This document shows positions 48,889 through 57,600 of a stretch of 64,000 bases of DNA, one piece after another. The notes under the pieces were generated by a model, which was not told the origin of the DNA, ran no database searches, and saw only the letters and a list, made by a program, of their open reading frames with translations. Both the position numbers and the translations under genes were made by a program. How positions within the stretch are numbered: position 1 is the stretch's first letter; the number at the start of each line of letters is the position of its first letter. Source of the stretch: Clostridiales bacterium (GTDB taxonomy: Bacteria; Bacillota; Clostridia; Lachnospirales; Lachnospiraceae); contig JAATFT010000055.1 in the NCBI GenBank assembly GCA_015655075.1, positions 1-64,000 on the forward strand, written 5' to 3'.

Positions 48889-49014
48889 AGGAAATTCCGT
48901 CCTATAAGGCAAAAAGTACCACCTGCAGGATGCGCATGACGCTTGCAGGGTATCATGCCGCAAAGCGGCCAAGCGTCAGCGCAGAGTTTGCTTTGCAAAC
49001 TCTTTCTTAGTTTA
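48889..49014. repeat. Family C structured repeat (C3)
   Basis: AATAGGAAATTCCGTCCTAT start, GGATGCGCATGACGC, hairpin GCCGC-aaa-GCGGC, CAAGCGTCAGCGCAGAG, then TTTGC-ttt-GCAAA and CTCTTTCTT. Most regular copy of the family. Confidence 0.65.
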
Positions 49015-49110
49015 CTTTGAAATATAAATTCGCAATGTTCTAATTCCATGCATATTAAGTCAAAAGTTCAGAATTCACAAAAGTAAATGGGTATTAAGAA
49101 CTAAATTTTG

Positions 49111-49157
49111 CTACTATATATAGTGGTATATATAAAAATTCATTATATATATTGTAG
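49111..49157 (+). promoter_or_regulatory. Two NrdR-type boxes upstream of nrdD
   Basis: CTACTATATATAGTGG (49111-49126) and ATTATATATATTGTAG (49142-49157). Their centres are 31 bp apart, the three-turn spacing usual for paired NrdR boxes, and both resemble the ACACwATATsTwGTGT consensus. Confidence 0.65.
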
Positions 49158-49164
49158 TTTGTTC

Positions 49165-49194
49165 TTGACTTGATAAAAAAATTCTGCTATTATA
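49165..49194 (+). promoter_or_regulatory. Probable nrdD promoter
   Basis: -35 TTGACT (49165-49170), 18-bp spacer, -10 TATTAT (49189-49194), immediately after the NrdR-type boxes. Confidence 0.5.
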
Positions 49195-49255
49195 TAATTT
49201 ATGGGACGCCTACAAAAGACAAGGCAACAATAGAAAAAGAAAGGGGATTTAATTC

Positions 49256-51646
49256 ATGATTCATGTGGTAAAAAGAGATGGTGAAATTGCCGATTTTGAT
49301 CTTTCCAAAATATCAGGAGCTGTATCCAAGGCTTTTAAAGCAACAGAAAAAAAATATACCGAAGATATTATTAATTTATTATCCTTAAGAGTTACGGCGG
49401 ATTTCCAGAGTAAGGTTAAAGAAGGGCAGATAAGTGTTGAGGATATACAGGACAGTGTGGAACATGTTTTGGAACAAACCGGTTATACGGATGTTGCCAA
49501 AGCATATATCTTATATCGTAAGAACAGAGAACGCATCCGTAACATGAAATCAACCATCCTTGATTATAAAGAAATCGTCAACAGTTATGTGAAGGAAGAG
49601 GACTGGCGTGTAAAAGAGAATTCCACGGTTACTTATTCCGTAGGCGGATTAATCTTACATAATTCCGGCTCTATTACTGCGAACTACTGGTTATCCGAGA
49701 TCTATGATGAAGAAATTGCCAATGCTCATAGGAATGCGGACATTCATTTACATGATCTCTCCATGCTGACCGGCTATTGTGCCGGCTGGTCCTTAAAACA
49801 GCTGATTCAGGAAGGCTTGGGCGGAATACCCGGTAAGATTACTTCTTCTCCTCCAAGCCATCTATCCACCCTTTGCAATCAGATGGTTAATTTCTTAGGT
49901 ATTATGCAGAATGAATGGGCGGGTGCCCAGGCATTTTCTTCTTTTGATACCTACCTGGCTCCCTTTGTAAAGATTGACAACCTGTCCTACCGTGAGATAA
50001 AGCAGTGCATTCAGTCCTTTATTTACGGCGTCAATACACCAAGCCGCTGGGGTACGCAGGCTCCATTTTCCAATATAACCTTAGATTGGACGATTCCGGA
50101 TGACCTGGCTGAACTTCCCTGTATTGTAGGCGGTAAGGAAGTGGATTTTAAATATAAGGACTGCAAGAAAGAAATGGATATGGTCAATAAAGCCTTTATT
50201 GAAATCATGTTGGAAGGAGATGCCAACGGGCGGGGATTCCAGTACCCCATACCCACCTATTCCATTACCGGCGATTTTGACTGGTCCGATACGGAAAATA
50301 ACCGGCTTTTATTTGAAATGACCGCGAAATACGGTACGCCTTATTTTTCTAATTATATCAACAGCGATATGCAGCCCAGCGATGTTCGTTCCATGTGCTG
50401 CAGGCTTCGCCTTGACTTAAGGGAACTTAGAAAGAAGACGGGGGGTTACTTTGGTTCCGGAGAAAGTACCGGTTCCGTCGGAGTTGTAACCATTAATATG
50501 CCAAGAATTGCCTATCTTGCTTCTTCCGAAGAAGATTTCTTCAGGCGTCTGGACCGTATGATGGATATTTCAGCCCGTTCCTTAAAGGTAAAGAGGGATG
50601 TTATCACGAAACTTTTAGAGGAAGGGTTATATCCTTATACAAGGCGTTACCTGGGCACCTTTGAAAATCATTTTTCCACCATTGGTCTGATAGGCATGAA
50701 TGAGGCTGGTCTTAATGCAAAATGGCTGGGCAAGGATATGACCGATCCTGCAACCCAGGCCTTCGCTACAAAAGTATTAAATCATATGAGAAAACGTTTG
50801 TCCGATTATCAGGAAGAATACGGAGATTTATACAATTTAGAGGCTACACCTGCGGAATCGACCAGCTATCGTCTGGCAAAGCATGACAGGAAACGCTGGC
50901 CGCTGATTAAAACGGCGGGTAAGGAAGGAGATACTCCGTACTATACCAACAGTTCCCATCTGCCGGTAGCTTATACCGAAGATATCTTTGAAGCCCTGGA
51001 TATTCAGGATCAGCTTCAGACCCTGTATACATCGGGAACCGTTTTCCATGCGTTTTTAGGGGAAAAATTACCGGATTGGCAGGCGGCAGCCAAGTTAGTC
51101 CGCACCATAGCTGAAAATTACAAGCTCCCTTACTATACCCTGTCCCCGACTTATTCCATCTGTAAAAATCATGGTTATCTAAGCGGAGAACAGTTCAAAT
51201 GTCCTGAATGCGGGCAAAGTGCGGAGGTCTACAGCCGCATTACCGGTTATTATCGTCCGGTGCAGAACTGGAATGAAGGGAAGGCACAGGAATATAAGAA
51301 CAGAAGGCTCTATAAGGTGGAGCGTTCCAGACCGATGCCGGTTGGCGGCTGTGAGCATGAGGATATTTCCCTGTGTGTGGATGAGATTGCGGCGGCAGAT
51401 TCCCGCCATAATGCGGCATATCTTTTTACAACCAAAACCTGCCCCAATTGCAAGATGGCCAAGGAATTCTTAAAGGATTATCCTTATATTTTAGTGGACG
51501 CGGAGGATAACCCGGAGCTTGCCATGGAGTACGGGGTAATGCAGGCGCCTACCCTTGTAGTCGTAAAGGACGGACAATACAAGAAATATGCCAATGCCTC
51601 CAATATAAAAGGTTTTGCACAGGAGCAGACGGCCATTCTATTTTAA
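49256..51646 (+). CDS. nrdD: Anaerobic (class III) ribonucleotide reductase with C-terminal redoxin domain
   Basis: 796 residues; the ATG follows GAAAGGGG. ATP-cone regulatory domain (1-90), ten-stranded barrel, zinc-binding cluster near the end of the core (CKNH...CPEC) and the glycyl radical G664 in RITGYYRPVQ. It reduces ribonucleoside triphosphates without oxygen. Beyond a normal NrdD, residues about 715-796 form a thioredoxin/glutaredoxin-like domain with active site C729-P-N-C732 and the usual cis-proline (QAPT). This suggests that the reductant is built in. No activase gene nrdG is in the window. Confidence 0.93.
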   Translation: MIHVVKRDGEIADFDLSKISGAVSKAFKATEKKYTEDIINLLSLRVTADFQSKVKEGQISVEDIQDSVEHVLEQTGYTDVAKAYILYRKNRERIRNMKSTILDYKEIVNSYVKEEDWRVKENSTVTYSVGGLILHNSGSITANYWLSEIYDEEIANAHRNADIHLHDLSMLTGYCAGWSLKQLIQEGLGGIPGKITSSPPSHLSTLCNQMVNFLGIMQNEWAGAQAFSSFDTYLAPFVKIDNLSYREIKQCIQSFIYGVNTPSRWGTQAPFSNITLDWTIPDDLAELPCIVGGKEVDFKYKDCKKEMDMVNKAFIEIMLEGDANGRGFQYPIPTYSITGDFDWSDTENNRLLFEMTAKYGTPYFSNYINSDMQPSDVRSMCCRLRLDLRELRKKTGGYFGSGESTGSVGVVTINMPRIAYLASSEEDFFRRLDRMMDISARSLKVKRDVITKLLEEGLYPYTRRYLGTFENHFSTIGLIGMNEAGLNAKWLGKDMTDPATQAFATKVLNHMRKRLSDYQEEYGDLYNLEATPAESTSYRLAKHDRKRWPLIKTAGKEGDTPYYTNSSHLPVAYTEDIFEALDIQDQLQTLYTSGTVFHAFLGEKLPDWQAAAKLVRTIAENYKLPYYTLSPTYSICKNHGYLSGEQFKCPECGQSAEVYSRITGYYRPVQNWNEGKAQEYKNRRLYKVERSRPMPVGGCEHEDISLCVDEIAAADSRHNAAYLFTTKTCPNCKMAKEFLKDYPYILVDAEDNPELAMEYGVMQAPTLVVVKDGQYKKYANASNIKGFAQEQTAILF

Positions 51647-51772
51647 TGAAACGAGTTTTATGTAACGATAATGGTATTATAAGGAAAGCATAACGATTGT
51701 TTTAAGAAGAATTTATAAGGAAAATTCAGTTTATTTCATCCTGAATGTGAAAATGGCAGATTAAGATAAGGC

Positions 51773-52032
51773 AGGAAATTCCCCGTTTCTTAGAGCGTGT
51801 TTGAAAAATGCTTGTGTCGGGTTGGGTGTTCCGCTTTGTGGGAGGTAAGGAGCGATTTTGGGAGCGTAGCGGTGCTACGTTTCCAAAATTGTGACGCAGC
51901 ATACCGCAAAGCGGGGCGGTCAAAACGGTGCAATGATTTTTTAAACACGCTTTAGTACAGTCTTGCATAAGTTTTGCTGAAATCATTGAAATCTATGCAA
52001 GGCTGCACTAGGTTAGAAACGGGGAATTTTCT
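51773..52032. repeat. Family A element (A6) nested inside another inverted repeat
   Basis: Outer 18-bp arms 51773-51790 and 52015-52032 match at 17 positions. Inside lie A6 (51791-51954, full length, starting TAGAGCGTGTTTGAAAAATG) and a further palindrome TAGTACAGTCTTGCATA / TATGCAAGGCTGCACTA (about 51953-52010). Confidence 0.7.
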
Positions 52033-52053
52033 GTCTTCAGGCGGTTTGGTAAT

Positions 52054-52098
52054 AGGTTATGGGCAAGTAGTGATAGGGGATTTTGCGAATATCCGTAA
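52054..52098. repeat. Family B repeat, degenerate (B4)
   Basis: GGTTATGGGCAAGTAGTG followed by GGGGATTTTGCGAATATCCG, close to the other B copies. It lies about 130 bases before thyA. Confidence 0.5.
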
Positions 52099-52227
52099 CT
52101 TAAGAGAAACTTAAAATGTTAAGAATTGACCGATTTCAGGTATGATGATATAATTGCCATAGAGAAAACAGGACAGCATGGGGTTTCCGACAAAACGTCT
52201 GATTAAAAAGTTAAAGGAGTGCTAAGT

Positions 52228-53076
52228 ATGAGTCTGGCAGATAAAATATTTATTGATATGTGTAAGGATGTCCTGGAAAACGGCGTCAGTACGGAAGGTG
52301 AAAAGGTGCGTCCCAAATGGGAGGACGGGACAAGTGCCTATACCATTAAAAAATTCGGTGTGGTAAACCGTTATGATTTATCCAAGGAGTTTCCGGCTAT
52401 TACTTTAAGAAGGACCGCCATAAAAAGCTGCATTGATGAATTGTTGTGGATATGGCAGAGGAAATCCAACAATGTTAAGGAACTGATGAGTCATATCTGG
52501 GACAGCTGGGCGGACGAAACCGGCTCTATCGGCAAGGCATATGGTTACCAATTGGGAGTAAAGCATAAATATAAAGAAGGTGAAATGGATCAGGTTGACC
52601 GGGTTATTTACGATTTAAAAAATAATCCTTACAGCCGCCGTATTATGACCAATATTTATGTACATCAGGATCTTTATGAAATGAATTTATATCCCTGCGC
52701 TTATAGTATGACTTTTAATGTGACCAGGGAAAAGGGCGGCAATAAACTTAGGTTAAATGCAATTTTAAATCAGCGTTCCCAGGATATCCTGGCGGCAAAT
52801 AACTGGAATGTATGCCAATATGCGGTTTTAGTCCATATGCTGGCGCAGGTATGTGATATGGAGGTTGGGGAGTTGGTCCATGTTATTGCGGATGCCCATA
52901 TTTATGACCGCCATATCCCGATTATTGAGGAAATGATTGCAAGACCCACCTATGATGCGCCAGCCTTTTGGATGAATCCGGATATAAAAGATTTCTATAA
53001 ATTTAAGGTGGAGGATTTCAGGCTGGATAATTATGCGACCGGCCCTAAAATTGAAAATATTCCGGTAGCGGTTTAA
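52228..53076 (+). CDS. thyA: Thymidylate synthase
   Basis: 282 residues from ATG 52228, which follows AAAGGAG; a GTG at 52219 overlaps that site. Nucleophile C157 in LYPCAYSM, then NQRSQD and a C-terminus ending PVAV. The usual PPCH is YPCA, and overall it resembles the B. subtilis ThyA type rather than the E. coli type. It methylates dUMP with methylene-tetrahydrofolate; folA follows to regenerate the folate. Downstream of nrdD, so deoxynucleotide genes cluster here. Confidence 0.92.
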   Translation: MSLADKIFIDMCKDVLENGVSTEGEKVRPKWEDGTSAYTIKKFGVVNRYDLSKEFPAITLRRTAIKSCIDELLWIWQRKSNNVKELMSHIWDSWADETGSIGKAYGYQLGVKHKYKEGEMDQVDRVIYDLKNNPYSRRIMTNIYVHQDLYEMNLYPCAYSMTFNVTREKGGNKLRLNAILNQRSQDILAANNWNVCQYAVLVHMLAQVCDMEVGELVHVIADAHIYDRHIPIIEEMIARPTYDAPAFWMNPDIKDFYKFKVEDFRLDNYATGPKIENIPVAV

Positions 53077-53204
53077 TAATTCAGTAACAAAACATAAGAG
53101 GATTGCCACAGCAGCGGCTTTTATGCAATAGGACTTCATGTAAAAGAGAACCTTTTCACATAACCTGAACAGCATATCTGCTATAGGGAGGATGGGAGTA
53201 AAAT

Positions 53205-53696
53205 ATGAACTTAATTGTTGCAGTTGATAAAAACTGGGCTATTGGATATCAGAATAAATTATTGATCAGCATACCTGAAGATCAGCGTTTTTTCCGGGAG
53301 AAGACAACCAATAAGGTGGTTATAATGGGAAGGAGGACTCTGGAAACTTTTCCAGGCGGCCGGCCGTTAAAAAACCGTACCAATATTGTTATAACCTCAA
53401 AGCCGGATTTTACGGTAAAAGATGCAATTGTGGTACCCGGTGTGAAGGAAGCGTTGGATGCGGCGAAAGAGTATAAATCGGAAGATGTCTATGTCATAGG
53501 CGGCGCCAGCATATACAGACAGATGCTTGACGATTGTGATGTGGCCCATGTTACGAAGATTGATTATGCATATCATGCGGATACCTACTTTCCTAATCTG
53601 GACGAAAGTCCGGAATGGACCGTGGAGGCAGAATCGGATGAACGTACTTATTACGATATAGAATATACTTTTTATAAATATGTCAGGAAGAAATAG
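53205..53696 (+). CDS. folA: Dihydrofolate reductase
   Basis: 163 residues, normal length. N-terminal IVAVDKNWAIGYQNKLL, catalytic acidic residue in IPEDQRFF, VVIMGRRTLETFPGGRPL and VIGGASIYRQM. Reduces the dihydrofolate released by ThyA, encoded 128 bases upstream. The short palindrome AAACGG/CCGTTT (53701-53715) follows the stop. Confidence 0.94.
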   Translation: MNLIVAVDKNWAIGYQNKLLISIPEDQRFFREKTTNKVVIMGRRTLETFPGGRPLKNRTNIVITSKPDFTVKDAIVVPGVKEALDAAKEYKSEDVYVIGGASIYRQMLDDCDVAHVTKIDYAYHADTYFPNLDESPEWTVEAESDERTYYDIEYTFYKYVRKK

Positions 53697-53708
53697 AACC
53701 AAACGGCT

Positions 53709-53740
53709 GCCGTTTCCTTCGCAGGAGCGTGGATTGAAAT
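53709..53740 (+). repeat. Solitary sequence resembling a type I-C CRISPR repeat
   Basis: 32 bases ending GTGGATTGAAAT, the conserved 3' end of type I-C repeats, preceded by CCTTCGCAGGAG, which is like the hairpin of that family. There is no second copy, spacer or cas gene; AAATAAATAAATAGATAGATAG follows. Confidence 0.4.
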
Positions 53741-53773
53741 AAATAAATAAATAGATAGATAGCGGGAGATACC

Positions 53774-54445
53774 ATGATAGAAAAAATTAAGGATAATGTT
53801 CTATTTAAAGGATTGACCCGGGAGGAAATTGAGCTTTGTTTAAAATGCTCCGACGCTAAGTTAAAGGATTACCGGAAAAACCAGATCATATTCAGCCAGA
53901 TGGATCCGCCCAAAGCCTTGTATGTACTGCTTCAGGGTTCCGTGGCGGTTTGTAAGGACACGCCGGAGGGCAGAAGGTATATTGTAACCAATATTGAAGA
54001 AAAGGACATATTCGGAGAGGCTTTTGTATTTCTTAAAAAGGCGGATTACAATTCTTATGTATTGGCTAATACGGACTCCGCAGTACTTGCCATACCCAAG
54101 GAATACTTTTTTACCACCTGTGATAAATCCTGTAACGCCCATTCTGCTATCATTCAGAACATGCTGGGAATATTGGCCCAGAAGGTATACCTTTTAAATA
54201 ATAAAGTACAGCTTTTAACCAGCGGGAGTTTAAAACAAAGAATAGTTAAATACCTTTTGGAAAATTGCAATAATAAAAAATATGTAAAACTGACCATGAA
54301 CCGGGAACAGCTTTCGGCTTATCTCAATGTCACCAGGCCTTCCCTTTCCAGGGAGTTGATTAAAATGCAGGAGGACGGACTCATTGAGGTGGACCGGGAT
54401 ATGGTAAAAATAGTGGATATGGATAAATTAAGTTCATCTTTTTAG
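53774..54445 (+). CDS. Crp/Fnr-family transcriptional regulator
   Basis: 223 residues; the ATG follows GGGAGA. N-terminal cyclic-nucleotide-type sensor barrel (about 1-120), long dimer helix, C-terminal winged helix with LSAYLNVTRPSLSRELIKMQEDG. Several cysteines, but no classic FNR four-cysteine N-terminus. A Crp/Fnr-type palindrome precedes hcp at 59736, so an HcpR-like role in nitrosative stress or redox control is plausible; inference only. A strong terminator follows. Confidence 0.85.
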   Translation: MIEKIKDNVLFKGLTREEIELCLKCSDAKLKDYRKNQIIFSQMDPPKALYVLLQGSVAVCKDTPEGRRYIVTNIEEKDIFGEAFVFLKKADYNSYVLANTDSAVLAIPKEYFFTTCDKSCNAHSAIIQNMLGILAQKVYLLNNKVQLLTSGSLKQRIVKYLLENCNNKKYVKLTMNREQLSAYLNVTRPSLSRELIKMQEDGLIEVDRDMVKIVDMDKLSSSF

Positions 54446-54477
54446 ATCCTTGAAATTTTAAATTTCTCAACCGGGAA

Positions 54478-54531
54478 CGGTTGCCGGAAAAGCAATTATT
54501 CGGATTGCTTTTCCGGCAGCCGTTTTTTTCG
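54478..54531 (+). terminator. Strong terminator after the Crp/Fnr gene
   Basis: GCCGGAAAAGCAAT pairs with ATTGCTTTTCCGGC, extended by AACGG/CCGTT, and ends in TTTTTTT. Confidence 0.85.
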
Positions 54532-54676
54532 CAAAGGCTTGGGGAAATTTACCAAACTATTACAATTAAATTATTCTTAATTTACAAATCGGGTTTATAA
54601 ACTTATTATGGTGAAAATATTTTTTTCTGCCATACAATTTTATATGTACCAGATAGAAATTAAGGAGGATAATTTC

Positions 54677-57600
54677 ATGCTAAAAAAGTACCGGTTTTCT
54701 TACAAAAGAATACTTTCAGCAATTTTAATCAGTGTGATTGCCTTAGGTTCCATACTTGGCGAGGGGTCCATATTTCATGGTAATACATCTGAAGCTGCTG
54801 AAATAACAGAAGTTATTACAGGAACAAAAGCATTGGATACTGAAAAAGTTTTGGATACCAGAACTGAAATAACGGAAATTGAAAAGGTAAATACAGATAC
54901 GCCGTCAGTCACCACAGATTCTGCTGTAACAGTAAAAGCAAAGGGAATATTTATAACAGAAATTTATTTTAATAATTCAGAGAGCGGAAACAATTCTGAC
55001 ACAGATGATTCAATGGAGTATGTGGAGTTATATAACAGTACGGTTAACGATATTTATTTTAAGGATAACTATAAAATCAGTTGTGTAACCGGTTCGGCAA
55101 TCACTTTTCAGGAGTTATCCGTAGACGGGCTATACAAAGAAGAAGTGATAGTACCGGCAGACGGCGGGGCCATTTTATGGATAAACGGGCAGGAGCTTTT
55201 AAATAGGAAAGGGAAGGAGGCGGAAGAAGATTTCAGGAAGTCGAATCATATTGATTCGACAGTCCCGGTTTACACGGTAGCCGGAATGGATGGCCTTTAT
55301 ACAGCCGGAAGATTAGTATTGGAAGAAAAGGAGGGTAAAACGGTATCTGACGCCGGATATACGCAAGAGAATATTACGGCAGGTAAAAGTATACATTTTA
55401 AAGTATCGGAAGGAGACGGAACTATGCTGGTTTATAAGCAAAACTACAAACCGTCACCGGGAGTTGTGGAGGAGGAACAACTGCTCTGCCACATAGAGAC
55501 GGATCCGGATACGATACCTTTGCAGCTTATCGGGGAAGAGCCGGTACGGCAGATTCCCCTTGGAGATTCACTGACCATTCCTATTACCTCCAATAAAATG
55601 CTTTTAAGTGCACAGCTTTCCTATGGCTTGATTACAAGTGGAACAGCAGGGGCCATGACGGACATAACCATGGCTTATATGGGTGAAGCAGATGGAAGTT
55701 TTTCCTATCAGGGCAGCTTTGTACCGGAGCAATCGGGGGAATACCGGATTCAAATAATTGCCAGAGATCTGGCAGGCAATACAGCCAGTCTGCCAACGGA
55801 CGATTCCGGCTATACGATAGCGGTAGTAATCAAAGATACCGGAAATGCGCCAATACTTACCTGTCTGGATGAATCCATAACAAGCGTTGATGAAGGACAG
55901 GAGCTTAATATTCCCTATTCCTACGAGGACGATATGGGGATACAGAAAATAACCATATATTATAAAACCTCTTCTGCTTCCGACTATAAATATATCGAAA
56001 CTACTTCCTTTCGCATAGCTGGCAGATATTTTGCCAAAATTCCCGGGGATGAATTGCTGAATCAGGATTATGTAGATTATTATCTGAAGGCGACTAATTT
56101 ATACCGCAGTACACAAATTCCGGTCAAACGGATAAAAATCAATAAAATTGACGATTTTACCGGTATCCGCGCTAATTTATCCGACGGAGAAAGTTTAGCG
56201 GGAAATGTACTGATAACAGCTAAGGATAAGTCGGATAAGGACACTGTTTCCATAGAAATTGACGGCACGAAAATGAAACAGGTTAGTCTATTGGAAAAAG
56301 GAGCTTTTTTCACTTTAAGCTTTACCGGAAATGACAGCTATTTTAAAAATGCAGTATCCATTGAAGATTCCATATTAACCTATCTGGCAAAGTGGTCCAA
56401 TGTGATGTCCTCGAAAGCGGTGTTTGTGGACCAGTCCTATTTTATATACCGGGAAGACGGAAGCTGTGTAATCACGATTTCCCTATGGGCCGGCACCCAG
56501 GGAAGCGCCTTTGAGATCGGCAATGATAAAAATAATGACGATTATAAAGCTACGGGATTCCATCTTGTGTTAACCGACGGCACGGTCTTAAATCCGGACA
56601 ACGGAATAGATCCGGAGGTTATTTACAAAATGGGGGACAGCAAAGGCATGATTGAACGGCTGGATATACATTTTACGGTTCCGGCTGATAAGGTTGACGC
56701 ATTGGGATATGTTTGGGATACGATCTTAGAAAAGGATGGTTTGCATGAGGTAACCATTAAATCTGCCAACGATTCTAAGAAAATTCAGGTCAGAGTGGAT
56801 AATACGGCTCCACGGATTACCGCCGATATAAAAAGGAATGAAAAGTTAAATAATCAATGCAGTGCGGAATTTGAGTTTACCGATGATACGGGTATTAATG
56901 AAAATACTCTGGAAGTGTATCTCAACGGCAGGATTTTAAAAGCGCCGTATACATTTAAAGGTTCTGAGCTGATAGAGGGAAATAACAAGCTGGTAGTTAA
57001 GATTATGGATTTAAATGAAAATCAGGGTATTCAGACAACAGACTTTACTTATCTGAACGGCAAACTTGTAGTAAAGAGCATGACCCAGACCGGAGGGAAA
57101 AAGGATAGTATATTGTTAAAAGCCATACTGGGAGATTCTGTAAATGATAACACCGACGTGACTTTCAACGAAGGCAAACGGCTGGAAATCGGGGAGGAAA
57201 TCAGTGTATGGCAAGGCAGCGGGGACAGTACCGGCAGCAGTGTACCCGGGGCACTGGGAACAGTGACGTCGGAAAAGGGAGAATATCCCTATCAGATTTA
57301 TGAAATTCAGGCCGAAGGTGAACCGACGGATATTTTACAGGTAAAAATAGGCGCGCAGGCTTCCTATAACAAACCGGTACAATTCTATGTATATAATGTA
57401 AGTAATAATAGCTGGGAAATCCTCAACACCAATGAAGAGGACGGTATAAAAAAGGCCGAGTTCGTATTGGAAGACCATATTCAGAACGGGACGGCGAAAG
57501 TTTTAGTACAGGCCAGAGGAACTGAAGCGGCTCCCTCTGCCGGGGCAGCGGATACTAAGACCGTCGAAAACGATTACCGGTGGGACGGGACCGAAATTCC

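Noticed and set aside
53741-53763. AAATAAATAAATAGATAGATAG as a CRISPR spacer
   Set aside because: Low-complexity tetranucleotide sequence with no second repeat; no array can be claimed.
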